In this document: in pieces, positions 24,261 to 33,781 of the stretch
Numbering within the stretch: position 1 is the stretch's first letter
How the letters are laid out: the number at the start of each line of letters is the position of its first letter
Assembly: GCF_001941965.1 (NCBI RefSeq)
Contig: NZ_MKZO01000079.1
Location: 1 to 64,000 of the forward strand
Source of the DNA: Pseudomonas putida
GTDB lineage: Bacteria; Pseudomonadota; Gammaproteobacteria; Pseudomonadales; Pseudomonadaceae
Length of the DNA stretch: 64,000 nt
Direction of reading: 5' to 3'
The notes under the pieces: model-generated
Seen by the model: only the letters and a program-made list of their open reading frames with translations
Told to the model about the DNA's origin: nothing
The model's database searches: none
Position numbers and translations under genes: made by a program

Positions 24261-25949
24261 ATGGAGCAGAGAAAATCCGGTTCGTTCGCCATCCTCCGCC
24301 TTGTCCAGGCCCGCGCCCGGGGCAACCCGCGACGTACGGTGCTGCTGTGCTTCAGCGTGCTGTTCCTGATTACCCTGGTCCTGGCCTGCCGGCAGTACTG
24401 GCTGGTGCAGGAGCGCGAGCTGGATCATCGCCAGTACAGCCTGCATCTGCAGGCGATCGTGATGGAGACGGCGCTGGCCACCGAGCGGCGCGAGATGCAC
24501 TTTCTGCGTGCCACGGCCGAACGGACATTGCTGGCTGCCCGCGAACTGCCCGGCGCATCCTCAGCACCGTTGTCGACCGGCGCGACAACGGGCATCGAGG
24601 TGGCAGCGGGAGACGCGCCGGTGCGCATCATCAGCGACGAGCAGGTGCGCGCGATCCCGGGGCTCAGCCGCAGCCCCGGACAATTGGCCGAGGATCTGCG
24701 CCTGGCACGGTGGATGAGCAGGGTGCTGGCGGTGCTGTTCCAGGGCAGCAATCAGCAGGACCACCTGTTCTATGTCTCCAGCTCCGGGGTGATGGTGGCC
24801 TATCCGCCGATCGACGATCAGCATGTCGAGCCGACCCTGCGCCAGTTCGCAGCCTCGCGTCTGTTCCATGACGAAAGCAGCGGCGAGTTCGAGGTGCGTT
24901 TCAAGGCGGTGCAAGGGCAGGTCTTCAGCAGCGATCCGCGCCTGTTGCTGGGGACGCCGCTGCGGATCGACGGGGTATTGCGCGGGGCGCTGGTGTTCGA
25001 TGCGCCGCAGCAGCGGGTCCAGGAGTATCTGTATCGCACCACGCCAGTGGATGAGGCCCATGTCCTGCTGGACGGCGAGGGCGAATTGATCGCCTCCAGC
25101 GAACGCCACTTCAACGCAGAACAAGGCCTGGACGGGGTGTTCGGCGCCGCCGCCGATCCACGCAGCGACCTGCGTGGTGCGGGCCTGGTCGATTATGGCC
25201 AGGGCCCGGTGCTCTATCGCGAACTGGAAGGCTCGCGGGCGCTGCTGTTGGCCCATATTCCTGCGGCCAGCCTGCGCTGGGCGGTGATTTCCCAGTTCAG
25301 CACCTTGTTCGTCTGCCTGTGGGTATCCCTCGCGGCACTGATGGTCATCACTTTGCTGATCGTCGATCGCCTGTTCCGCAGCCAGCTCGCCCTCAACGAA
25401 CGCATGCGCGACCTCGGCCTGGTCGATCCGCTGACCCGCCTGGCCAATCGTCGCCGCCTGCAGACCGACTTCGACGGCCTGGCCCGGCGCCTCAAGCGCG
25501 AGCAGCCGATGGCCCTGCTGATGCTGGATATCGACAAGTTCAAGCGGATCAACGACAACTGGGGCCATTCCACTGGCGACGAGGTGCTCAAGCACCTGGC
25601 GACCCTCTGTTCCGCGCTGGTGCGCCCGCAGGACCTGATGGCCCGCTATGGCGGCGAGGAGTTCTGCGTGCTGATGCCCGGTGTCGCCATCGAGCAGGCC
25701 AGTGCCATGGCCGAGACCTTGCGCGCGGCAGTGGCGCAGTCGGTGTGCCTGCCCAACCCGCAGACCATGCTCAGTACCGCGCCCTCGCCGGAAGTGCGCC
25801 TGACCATCTCCGTCGGGGTGGCCGAGGTGCTGCTGGACGACTGCCATTCGCTGGAGGAACTGGTCGCCCGGGCCGACCGGCGCTTGTATGCAGCCAAGCA
25901 GAACGGACGCAACCAGGTGGTGGCGGACGACGCCCTACGGGTGGTCTGA
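24261..25949 (+). CDS. membrane diguanylate cyclase with periplasmic sensor
   Basis: The 562 aa protein has a membrane helix at about 29-52 (VLLCFSVLFLITLVLACRQY), a periplasmic region of about 290 residues with Cache-like layout, a second helix at about 345-370, and a C-terminal GGDEF domain. The active site is GGEEF at 464-468. The product-inhibition site RPQD lies five residues before it, so the enzyme should be active and feedback-inhibited by c-di-GMP. The last 15 bases overlap the convergent LysR gene. The ligand sensed is unknown. Confidence 0.88.
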   Translation: MEQRKSGSFAILRLVQARARGNPRRTVLLCFSVLFLITLVLACRQYWLVQERELDHRQYSLHLQAIVMETALATERREMHFLRATAERTLLAARELPGASSAPLSTGATTGIEVAAGDAPVRIISDEQVRAIPGLSRSPGQLAEDLRLARWMSRVLAVLFQGSNQQDHLFYVSSSGVMVAYPPIDDQHVEPTLRQFAASRLFHDESSGEFEVRFKAVQGQVFSSDPRLLLGTPLRIDGVLRGALVFDAPQQRVQEYLYRTTPVDEAHVLLDGEGELIASSERHFNAEQGLDGVFGAAADPRSDLRGAGLVDYGQGPVLYRELEGSRALLLAHIPAASLRWAVISQFSTLFVCLWVSLAALMVITLLIVDRLFRSQLALNERMRDLGLVDPLTRLANRRRLQTDFDGLARRLKREQPMALLMLDIDKFKRINDNWGHSTGDEVLKHLATLCSALVRPQDLMARYGGEEFCVLMPGVAIEQASAMAETLRAAVAQSVCLPNPQTMLSTAPSPEVRLTISVGVAEVLLDDCHSLEELVARADRRLYAAKQNGRNQVVADDALRVV

Positions 25950-26822
25950 GAGGAAAGTCACCAACTGCCGGCCGTGGGAACCGAGGGTTTCCCACTGCCG
26001 GAAGCAAATGCGCAGTTCCAGGGTCGCCCAGCGCTCGCCAAGCGCGACCCAGCGCACCGGCAACTCCTGCTCCAGCCGCCGTGCCAGGGTTTCTGGGAGC
26101 ATGGCGATCCCGGCACCCTGGGCCACCAGTTGCGCGATGGCCTCGAAGCCGGGGGCGCGGACGCGGATCTTCAGGGGCATGGACAGGCTCATGGCCTTTT
26201 CCTCGACGAAGCGCTGCATGGCCCGTTCCGGTGGCAGGCAGACGAACGGATACCCGAGTGCATCGTGCAAATAGAGTTGCGCGTGCTCTGCCAGCGCATG
26301 CTCCGCCGGCACCAGCAGGACCAGGCGCTCGGTGCGGAAGGGCAGCGACACCACGCCCTCGTTGACCAGGTTGCCGTCATACACCCCGATCTCGCATTCC
26401 CCCGCCCGCACCCTGCGCAGGATATCCGCGCTCGAGTGCTCGACCAGATGCAGGTCGATCTCCGGATAGTCGAACAGGAACGGCCCAAGCACCGTGGGCA
26501 GGATGGTGCTGTTGGTCACGGTGGACGCCGCCAGGTGCAGGGTGATGCGCTTCTGCCCGGCCAGCTCCTTGAGCGTGTCTTCCAGCTTGCGCGCTTCGCC
26601 GAGCACCGCGCGCGCCGATTCCAGGACCAGGCGTCCGGCCGGGGTGAGCTGCATGCCGTCGGCGCGACGACTGAACAGGGCAACGCCGCTACGCTCCTCG
26701 AACTGGCGCAGGCGGGTGCTGGCGGCCGACACCGCCACCGGAAAGCTCGCGGCGGCCTTGCTCAGGCTGCCGCTTTCGGCGATAGCAGCGATCAGGCGCA
26801 GGTCGGGCAGGTCGAAGTGCAT
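25935..26822 (-). CDS. LysR-family transcriptional regulator
   Basis: A 295 aa protein of normal LysR length. The helix-turn-helix lies at residues 3-60 (LPDLRLIAAIAESGSLSKAA, FSRRADGMQLTPAG), followed by a LysR substrate domain. The ATG at 26822 has GGAG 9 bases upstream. It is divergent from an EamA-type exporter gene 107 bases away, the usual arrangement in which the regulator controls its neighbour. The intergenic region contains TTCTG-TT-CAGAA at about 26883-26894, a palindrome that could be its operator. Confidence 0.88.
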   Translation of the reverse strand: MHFDLPDLRLIAAIAESGSLSKAAASFPVAVSAASTRLRQFEERSGVALFSRRADGMQLTPAGRLVLESARAVLGEARKLEDTLKELAGQKRITLHLAASTVTNSTILPTVLGPFLFDYPEIDLHLVEHSSADILRRVRAGECEIGVYDGNLVNEGVVSLPFRTERLVLLVPAEHALAEHAQLYLHDALGYPFVCLPPERAMQRFVEEKAMSLSMPLKIRVRAPGFEAIAQLVAQGAGIAMLPETLARRLEQELPVRWVALGERWATLELRICFRQWETLGSHGRQLVTFLSDHP

Positions 26823-26929
26823 CCTTGGTTTCTCCAATTCAGAACGCCCTGTTCGGAAAAAAGCGATTCTGGCGGATCGGCGTTCTGTTCAGAATAAGCC
26901 TGTCATATTTTGGTGCAGAGCTCTACGAA

Positions 26930-27886
26930 ATGGCTTTCTCTCCCCGGATTCAGCGCTACATCGATAACGGCAGCCTGTTCGCAGTGCTGGCGGCCCTGGG
27001 TTTCAGCCTCAAGGCGATCTTCGTCAAGCTGGCCTACGCCGCTGGCACGGTGGACGCGATCACCTTGCTGGCCTTGCGCATGGCGCTGTCCCTGCCGCTG
27101 TTCCTCTGGCTGGTGTGGTCCAGCCGGCATCACGCCAATGCGCCGCTGACCTGGGGCAGCGCGGGCCGGGTGATGTTGCTGGGGCTGTTCGGTTACTACC
27201 TGGCGAGCCTGTTCGATTTCTACGGCCTGCAATACATCAGTGCCGGGCTGGAGCGGCTGATTCTCTTCACCTATCCGACCCTGGTGCTGATCTTCCAGGC
27301 CGTGGCCCTGCGCGAGAAGCCGACGTTGCGGGTGCTGGCGGCGATGGGGCTGTGCTACTTCGGGTTGGGCATCGCCTTCGTGCACGATGTCAGTGTGTCC
27401 GGGGTCGGCAACCAGGTGATCATCGGTTCGCTGTGGGTGTTCGCCAGCGCCGTGACCTACGCGCTGTATTACTCCGGCACCGGGATGATGCTCAAGAGCA
27501 TGAGTTCGATGCGCCTGGCCGGGCTGGCGGGAACGGCGTCGTCCTTGATGGTGCTGGGGCACTATGCGTTGACCGGGGACTTCTCCCTGCTCGGCCATCT
27601 GCCGGCGGCGGTGTGGCTCAACGCCCTGGCGATGGCGGTGTTCTCCACGGTGCTGCCGATCTACTGGGTGTCCCTGGCGATCCAGCGCATGGGCGCGACG
27701 CAGACGGCGGCGGTGGGCAACCTTGGGCCGGTGCTGACGGTGTTCGCCTCGTGGGCGGTGTTGAGCGAGGAGATCTCGTTGTACCAGATCGTCGGGTTGG
27801 GGCTGGTGCTGTTCGGGGTGTCGCGGTTGAAGCCGGGGAAACCCAAGGTGGAGGCGGTGGGCGTTGGCAAGGCTGAGGCTCTCTAG
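26930..27886 (+). CDS. EamA-family (DMT) metabolite exporter
   Basis: The protein (318 aa from MAFSPRIQRYIDNGSLF) has ten hydrophobic segments in two EamA repeats (about residues 15-150 and 165-300), as in drug/metabolite transporters of the inner membrane. Characteristic stretches include ALGFSLKAIFVKLAYAAG and PIYWVSLAIQRMGATQTAAV. The substrate cannot be told from sequence. It is likely controlled by the divergent LysR protein. A REP doublet follows the stop. Confidence 0.85.
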   Translation: MAFSPRIQRYIDNGSLFAVLAALGFSLKAIFVKLAYAAGTVDAITLLALRMALSLPLFLWLVWSSRHHANAPLTWGSAGRVMLLGLFGYYLASLFDFYGLQYISAGLERLILFTYPTLVLIFQAVALREKPTLRVLAAMGLCYFGLGIAFVHDVSVSGVGNQVIIGSLWVFASAVTYALYYSGTGMMLKSMSSMRLAGLAGTASSLMVLGHYALTGDFSLLGHLPAAVWLNALAMAVFSTVLPIYWVSLAIQRMGATQTAAVGNLGPVLTVFASWAVLSEEISLYQIVGLGLVLFGVSRLKPGKPKVEAVGVGKAEAL

Positions 27887-27896
27887 TGTTTTCAAG

Positions 27897-27976
27897 GGCC
27901 TCATCGCTGGCAAGCCAGCTCCCACAATAGCGTGCACCGCCGAACCTGTGGGAGCTGGCTTGCCAGCGATGAGGCC
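27897..27976. repeat. REP doublet 1
   Basis: Two inverted copies of a Pseudomonas REP unit (core TGGGAGCTGGCTTGCCAGCG) face each other with a short spacer, forming a long stem. It lies between the convergent EamA and diguanylate cyclase genes, where it can act as a transcript end. Confidence 0.92.
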
Positions 27977-27989
27977 ATCAGCAACACCA

Positions 27990-29579
27990 TCAAGCTGAAG
28001 ATTTGACCCCCTCTCCCAAAACCACACAAATCCGGTTCCTGCCCTCCTGCTTGGCCCGGTACAACTGCTCATCCGCCACCTCGAACACCCTGGCTGCGTT
28101 CTCCGAATACAACGGCCAGGCCGCCACGCCCATGGACACGGTCATGTGCCCGATGGTCTCGAACGTCGTCTCCTCCACCACGCTGCGCAAGCGCTCCGCC
28201 ACCCGTACCGCCGCCTCCGGCGTGGCCCCCGGCAACAGCATGAAGAACTCCTCGCCCCCGGAACGGCAGATCACGTCGTTGTCCCGCGAGCAGCCGCGCA
28301 TCAGTTCGGCCAGGGCCTGCAGGACTTCATCTCCCACCGCGTGCCCGAAGGTGTCGTTGACCTGCTTGAAATGATCGATATCGATCGCCACCACCGCGAA
28401 CGGCCGCTTCTCCGCTTGCCACAGGGTCACCGCCAGATCCAGGCCGCGGCGGTTGCGCAGGCCGGTCAGCGGGTCGGTCTGGATATCGTGGTTGAGCTTG
28501 CCGAGGCGCTCATGCAGCAGGCTGAGGCCAATCAGCAGCGCACGCTTGAGCTCGGAAGATTCGAAGTACCAGGAGCGCACGCGCTGGATCTGCCCGCTGG
28601 TGTCCGGCTCGCTGAGTTTGTGCGCGCCTGCGGCCAGTTGCTTGAGCGGCTGGGCGATGATCCGCGAGAACCACCAGATCAGGATGAAGCTGATGATCGC
28701 CAGCGGGAGGGTCTTGGCGAACATGCTCAGGAGCAGGTCATTGAGCCCATCGAGGGTCGCTTCGGTGGAGCGCTGGGCGACGATGCCCCAGTGCGCCGAG
28801 TGCACCGTGGCGAAACCGGCGAGCATGTCCACGCCCTGGCTATTGACCACCCGTTGGGTTCCGCTGTCGCGGTCGGCAAGGCTGTCGATCAGGCTGTTGG
28901 CCCCGACGATGCTGCCGACCCGCTCGGCGTCCGGGTGATAGAGCAGCCGCCGGTTGGCATCGACCACGTAGAGGTAGGAACCATTCTTGTAATAGTGCTC
29001 GCCGAGCAGTTCGTTGAGGATGCTCTTGTGCTTGAGGTAGATGCTCCCGCCCACCAGCCCGAGGTAGTTGCCGCCACGGTCGAAGACCGGGTGGGAGATG
29101 AAGATGATCAGGTTGTTGGTCGAGGAAATATAGGGGCTGGAGATCATCGGCTTGCGTTCGCGCAGGGCCGCCAGCGCGCCCTCGGTCTGCAGCTTGCGTC
29201 CGACGATTTGCAGGGTGTCCGGCGAGGTGGACAGCACCAGGCCTTCGGCATTGGTGACGATGATCGAGTTGAAGGTGTTGGTCTGCAGGCGCAGGCGCGC
29301 GGCCTCGGCGTCGAGGAAGGCGTTGTCGTCGAAATTGCGGGTCAGCAGATTGGCCGCGTAAGCCAGTTGCTGCTGCGACGCCTGCAGGTAGGTTTCGGTA
29401 CTGGACGCCAGTTTCGAGGCGTAGGCGTGGTTGGCTTCCAGGGCATTGTCGATGAGCAACTGGTATTGCACGCGGTAGCTGGCATGGAAGCTGTTGAGCA
29501 GGGTGACTAGGGCCGTGATCAGCGTCAGCAGGAGAATCAGGCTGCGCAGGTCCCAGCGAAAGAACGTCTTGAACGGCAC
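27990..29579 (-). CDS. membrane diguanylate cyclase, dCache-type sensor with HAMP
   Basis: The 529 aa form starts at GTG 29579 (PFKTFFRWDLRSLILLL), because AAGGGGG lies 5 bases upstream; a longer frame to 29636 lacks a ribosome site. Domain order: membrane helix (about 10-32), periplasmic dCache domain (about 35-285), second helix (about 300-325, AIISFILIWWFSRIIAQPL), HAMP-like linker, GGDEF domain with GGEEF at 441-445. The inhibition site RDND lies five residues before the motif. It should make c-di-GMP in response to a small periplasmic ligand. Confidence 0.87.
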   Translation of the reverse strand: MPFKTFFRWDLRSLILLLTLITALVTLLNSFHASYRVQYQLLIDNALEANHAYASKLASSTETYLQASQQQLAYAANLLTRNFDDNAFLDAEAARLRLQTNTFNSIIVTNAEGLVLSTSPDTLQIVGRKLQTEGALAALRERKPMISSPYISSTNNLIIFISHPVFDRGGNYLGLVGGSIYLKHKSILNELLGEHYYKNGSYLYVVDANRRLLYHPDAERVGSIVGANSLIDSLADRDSGTQRVVNSQGVDMLAGFATVHSAHWGIVAQRSTEATLDGLNDLLLSMFAKTLPLAIISFILIWWFSRIIAQPLKQLAAGAHKLSEPDTSGQIQRVRSWYFESSELKRALLIGLSLLHERLGKLNHDIQTDPLTGLRNRRGLDLAVTLWQAEKRPFAVVAIDIDHFKQVNDTFGHAVGDEVLQALAELMRGCSRDNDVICRSGGEEFFMLLPGATPEAAVRVAERLRSVVEETTFETIGHMTVSMGVAAWPLYSENAARVFEVADEQLYRAKQEGRNRICVVLGEGVKSSA

Positions 29580-29819
29580 CGAAGCCCCCTTGCTTCTGAT
29601 CCGGTAGAGTGCCGACAAGGGTAAGCCAATGGCCACAAGGAAGGTAGGCCAATGCGCGCGATCAGGTCTGGTGATGGACCGGCCACCGGCAGCAGTAATA
29701 TCATGGAGCTATCAAATCCTCTGCCATGAAGGCGATGGACCCGTGCTCCCGGATCATCGCCCGGCACCGGCTTTTTCAAGGACCCACCGGCCGCAGGGCC
29801 GGCATCTTTTGAGTAGAAC

Positions 29820-32411
29820 ATGACGTCTCAGGACAACCGTTCCATCGAATTGTCGCTGGCTCAACTGGCCGCCCTCGACCGGGTGATGGCAATCGCCGAG
29901 TTCAGCCCGGACGGCACCCTGCTGCGGGCCAATGAAAACTTCCTGACCCTGATGGGTTACAGCCTGGAGCAGGTGCGGGGCCGGCATCACCGCACCTTCT
30001 GCTCGGCCAAGCAGGTGCAGAGCCCGGACTACGCCGACTTCTGGCCGCGCCTGCGCAACGGCGGCGGCAGCTCCGGCATCGTCGAGCGCATTCGCAGCGA
30101 CGGCCGCAGTTGCTGGCTGGAGGCGACCTACACCCCGGTGTTCGACGAGCAGGGCGAGCTGGCCCAGATCCTCAAGATCGCCACCGACATCACCTCGCGC
30201 CTGGCCCAGGAACGCACGCAGCAGGAGCGCCTGCGCATGCTCTCGCTGGTAGCCGATGCCAGCGACACGGCGGTGATGATCAGCGACAGCCAGCGCCGTA
30301 TCGCCTACACCAACGCTGGCTTCGGGCGCATGTTCGGCTGGCGTGCCGACGAGATCAAGGGCCGCAGCCCGATGGCCCTGCTGGTCCCGGAAAGGGACGA
30401 GCAGAGCATCGCCGAGTACTACGCCGAGATGTACGCCGCCGGCTCCATGCAGCGTGAAGAGATCGTCGTCGGCAAGCAGGGCCAGCGGTATTGGGCCAAG
30501 GTGGTGAGCAACCCGGTGTTCGATGCCGGCGGCAACCTGCAGCACACCGTGACCCTGTTCACCGACATCACCCAGGCCAAGATGCACGAGGCCTTGCAAC
30601 ACCGGGTGCTGGAGTCCATGGCCCGGGAGCAGCCGCTGACCGAGGTGCTGGAACTGATCTGCCAGGAGGTGGAGCGCATCGCCCCGGAACTGGCGGCCTC
30701 GATCCTGCGGGTCGACGAGGAAGGGCAGTTGCACTCCCTGGCCGCGCCCAGCCTGCCGGCGGAGTACAGCCGCCAGCTCAACGGCGTGCGCATCGGCCCG
30801 ACGGTCGGCTCCTGCGGGACGTCGGCCTGGCGCAATGAGTCGGTGCTGGTCGATGACATTCTCAGCGATCCGCTGTGGGCCGATTACCAGGGGCTGGCCA
30901 GCCAGCTGGGCTTTCGCAGTTGCTGGTCGACGCCGATCCGCAACAGCCAGGGCGCGGCCATCGGCACCTTTGCCTTCTATTTCCGCCAGCCGCGCAATGT
31001 CGCCTCGGCGCTGTTCCACCAGCGTCTGGTGGATGCCTGCGCGCACCTCTGCGCCCTGGCCCTGGAGCGGGAAAACTCGCGCCAGCGGATCCGCCAACTG
31101 GCCTATTACGACGCCCTGACCGGGCTGCCCAACCGCAGCCTGCTACAGGCCAAGGCCGACCAGGCGATCGCCAGCGCCGACCGCAACAACGAGCAGGTTG
31201 CGGTGCTGTTCATCGACCTTGACCGCTTCAAGCAGGTCAACGATTCCCTCGGGCATCCGGCCGGTGACGAGCTGCTGCGCCAGGTGGCTGCGCGCATGCG
31301 CAGTGAACTGCGTGCCTCTGATATCGCCGGGCGTTTGTCCGGCGACGAGTTCGTGGTGATCCTGCCGCAGTGCGATGCTGACCATGCGGCTGATGCGGTG
31401 GAGCGTATCCAGGTTCTGCTCAGTGAACCCCTGACCATCGCCGACACCCACCTGGCGATTTCCGCCAGTGTCGGCGTGGCCATGTACCCGTCCGACGGCT
31501 GCGATGTGGACACGCTGTTGCACCGTGCCGACATGGCCATGTACCAGGCCAAAAGCAGCGGTCGCGGCTGCTTCAGCTTCTTCAGCAGCGAGTTGAACAA
31601 GCTCGCCCAGGAACGCCTGGCCCTGGAAAATGCCCTGCGCGAAGCCTTGCAGAAAGGCCAGTTGCGCCTGCATTACCAGCCGCAGGTGGAGATGGCCACC
31701 GGACGCTTGTACGGGGTCGAAGCCCTGGCGCGCTGGACGCATCCGCAGTTGGGCGAGATCTCCCCGGCGCGCTTCATTCCGTTGGCGGAGGAGTGCGGCC
31801 TGGTCGCCGAACTGGGGCGCTGGGCATTGCGTGAGGCCTGCCGGCAGTTGTCCGAATGGCGGGCCAGTGGCCTGGCGGTGCCGGCGGTGGCGGTGAACCT
31901 CTCGCCGACCAGTTTCCATAACCTCGACCTGCCGCGGATGATCGCCGACACCCTGCGCACCCATGACCTGGCGCCGGCGGACCTGACACTGGAGCTGACC
32001 GAGAACATCCTGCTGGACACCAACCCGAGCACCATGAAGACCATCGACGAAGTGCATGCCCAGGGCGTGCGCCTGTCGATGGACGATTTCGGCACCGGCT
32101 ATTCCAGTCTGAGTTACCTGCGGCGCTTGCCGGTGTCGGAGTTGAAGCTGGACCGCAGCTTCGTTGCCGACATCGAGACCGACGAAGCGGCGCGGGCCTT
32201 GAGCAATGCGATCCTGGGGATCGGCCGCAGCCTGCACCTGACGGTGGTGGCGGAGGGCATCGAGACCGAATCGCAGAGCGTCTGGCTGGAAGAGCAGGGG
32301 TATCCGGTGGCCCAGGGCTACCTGTTCTCGCCGCCGCTGGCGCCGGATGCCCTGGCCCGCTGGCTGGAGGAGCGGGTGGTGGTGTTGGGGGAGGCTGAGG
32401 TTTTGGGGTGA
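29820..32411 (+). CDS. PAS-PAS-GAF-GGDEF-EAL c-di-GMP turnover protein
   Basis: A soluble 863 aa protein. Two PAS domains (about 15-135 and 145-260; the first with FLTLMGYSLEQVRGRHHRTF) are followed by a GAF domain (about 270-420, with VGSCGTSAW), a GGDEF domain and an EAL domain. The cyclase motif is SGDEF (507-511), a tolerated variant without an RxxD site at the usual place. The phosphodiesterase motif is intact: E634-A-L, then DDFGTGYSSL. Net activity could be hydrolysis, with the GGDEF part active or regulatory. PAS cofactor is unknown. It is the third c-di-GMP gene within 8 kb. Confidence 0.88.
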   Translation: MTSQDNRSIELSLAQLAALDRVMAIAEFSPDGTLLRANENFLTLMGYSLEQVRGRHHRTFCSAKQVQSPDYADFWPRLRNGGGSSGIVERIRSDGRSCWLEATYTPVFDEQGELAQILKIATDITSRLAQERTQQERLRMLSLVADASDTAVMISDSQRRIAYTNAGFGRMFGWRADEIKGRSPMALLVPERDEQSIAEYYAEMYAAGSMQREEIVVGKQGQRYWAKVVSNPVFDAGGNLQHTVTLFTDITQAKMHEALQHRVLESMAREQPLTEVLELICQEVERIAPELAASILRVDEEGQLHSLAAPSLPAEYSRQLNGVRIGPTVGSCGTSAWRNESVLVDDILSDPLWADYQGLASQLGFRSCWSTPIRNSQGAAIGTFAFYFRQPRNVASALFHQRLVDACAHLCALALERENSRQRIRQLAYYDALTGLPNRSLLQAKADQAIASADRNNEQVAVLFIDLDRFKQVNDSLGHPAGDELLRQVAARMRSELRASDIAGRLSGDEFVVILPQCDADHAADAVERIQVLLSEPLTIADTHLAISASVGVAMYPSDGCDVDTLLHRADMAMYQAKSSGRGCFSFFSSELNKLAQERLALENALREALQKGQLRLHYQPQVEMATGRLYGVEALARWTHPQLGEISPARFIPLAEECGLVAELGRWALREACRQLSEWRASGLAVPAVAVNLSPTSFHNLDLPRMIADTLRTHDLAPADLTLELTENILLDTNPSTMKTIDEVHAQGVRLSMDDFGTGYSSLSYLRRLPVSELKLDRSFVADIETDEAARALSNAILGIGRSLHLTVVAEGIETESQSVWLEEQGYPVAQGYLFSPPLAPDALARWLEERVVVLGEAEVLG

Positions 32412-32417
32412 CCTTGA

Positions 32418-32502
32418 GGGCCCTATCGCTGGCAAGCCAGCTCCCACAGGTTCAGCGGTGCACGCGATACCTGTGGGAGCTGGCTTGCCAGCGATGAGGC
32501 CC
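32418..32502. repeat. REP doublet 2
   Basis: Same inverted pair of REP units as at 27,897, placed between the convergent stops of the GGDEF-EAL gene (32411) and the porin gene (32509). Confidence 0.92.
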
Positions 32503-32508
32503 TGAGGA

Positions 32509-33753
32509 TCACCAGAGCGCCAGGGTGTAACTCACGATCAAGCGGTTCTCATCCAGATCATTGCCGAAGTGGCTGGAACGCACCGTCGCATTCCTCCACT
32601 TCACCCCCAGGTTCTTCAGCGGCCCGCTCTGGATCACATAGCCGATATCCATATCCCGTTCCCACTCCTTGCCCTCCGGCCGTCCGGCCCCCAGATCGAT
32701 TTCGTCGCCGCTCAGATAGCGGGTCATGAAGGTCAGCCCCGGGATCCCCACGCTGGCGAAGTTGAAGTCATAGCGCGCCTGCCAGGAGCGTTCGTCCTTG
32801 TTGGCGAAGTCGCCGATCTGCACGAAGTTCACCAGGTACGCATCGGCGCCATTGATGTAGGCGAAGCCGGTGTCGCCGCTCATGCGCTGGTAACCCAGGC
32901 CGAAGGCATGCCCGCCGACGCCGTAGGTGAACATCGCCCCCAGTGCCTTGTTGTCGACATTGCTGCCGCCGTCATCCAGCGAGCGGGCGAAGCGCAGGTC
33001 GCTTTTCAGCGTCTGCCCGCCGCCCAGCGCCCAGGTGTGGCCGAGACCGAGCAGGTGCTGGCGGTACAGGTGCTCGAGTTCGCCGTAGCTGTAGCTGCTG
33101 CTCAGGCTGTCGGTCCACTTGTAGTTGAGATGGCCGAAGTTGAAACGGTCGCTGGCGTTGCTGCGGGTGACGATGCCTTTCGCCGCCCCGGTGGTAAGGC
33201 TGATGTCCTCGTAGTCCTGGGAGTCGCGCTGGTTGACCTGGCGCAACTGGCCGAGGTCGAGGCTCAGGTTGTTGATTTCCTGCACCGTGACCTGCCCGCC
33301 TTGGAAGACCTGGGGCAGCAGGCGTGAATCGTTGGGCATCAATACCGGCAACTTGGGGATCAGCGTACCGAGCTTGAGCACGCTGTGGGAGGCGCGGACC
33401 TTGGCCGTCAGGCCGAGGTCGCCGTAGCTGTCCCGGGCCCGCTTGGGGGCTTCGCGGTCACGCTGCAGCAGGCCGCTGCCGGCGCGGTCCGGGCTGGAGT
33501 CGAGCTTGAGCCCGAGCAGGCCGATGGCATCCACGCCGAAACCCAGGGTGCCTTCGGTGAAGCCGGATTCGTAGCGCAGCAGGAAGCCCTGGGCCCATTC
33601 ATCGATCTTCGACTGGGCCGCGCCGTCCTGGCGGAAGTCGCGGTTGAAGTAGAAGTTGCGCAGTTCCAGGCTGGCCTTGCTGTCGTCGAGGAAGGCGGCC
33701 TGGACCTGGCTGCAGAGGAGGGCGAGGGCCAGCGGGGTAAGAGTGCGGTACAT
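32509..33753 (-). CDS. OprD-family outer-membrane porin
   Basis: The 414 aa protein starts MYRTLTPLALALLCSQVQA, a signal peptide probably cut after residue 19. It then has the OprD hallmarks AFLDDSKASLELRNFYFNRD near the mature start, EWAQGFLLRYESGFTEGT and repeated amphipathic strands. OprD porins pass specific small substrates such as amino acids or carboxylates. The gene lies 28 bases downstream of actP on the same strand, so a monocarboxylate (acetate or similar) is a reasonable guess for its substrate. Confidence 0.88.
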   Translation of the reverse strand: MYRTLTPLALALLCSQVQAAFLDDSKASLELRNFYFNRDFRQDGAAQSKIDEWAQGFLLRYESGFTEGTLGFGVDAIGLLGLKLDSSPDRAGSGLLQRDREAPKRARDSYGDLGLTAKVRASHSVLKLGTLIPKLPVLMPNDSRLLPQVFQGGQVTVQEINNLSLDLGQLRQVNQRDSQDYEDISLTTGAAKGIVTRSNASDRFNFGHLNYKWTDSLSSSYSYGELEHLYRQHLLGLGHTWALGGGQTLKSDLRFARSLDDGGSNVDNKALGAMFTYGVGGHAFGLGYQRMSGDTGFAYINGADAYLVNFVQIGDFANKDERSWQARYDFNFASVGIPGLTFMTRYLSGDEIDLGAGRPEGKEWERDMDIGYVIQSGPLKNLGVKWRNATVRSSHFGNDLDENRLIVSYTLALW

Positions 33754-33781
33754 GGGGGGATCTCTTGTTGTTGTTTTGGGA

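Noticed and set aside
28146..29510. 454-codon plus-strand frame across the second diguanylate cyclase
   Set aside because: Antisense shadow of the GGDEF gene with no recognisable domain.
29754..31097. 447-codon minus-strand frame over the PAS domains
   Set aside because: Antisense shadow; the plus-strand gene has clear domains and a proper start.
31143..32447. 434-codon minus-strand frame within the GGDEF-EAL gene
   Set aside because: Antisense shadow rich in Gln, Arg and His.
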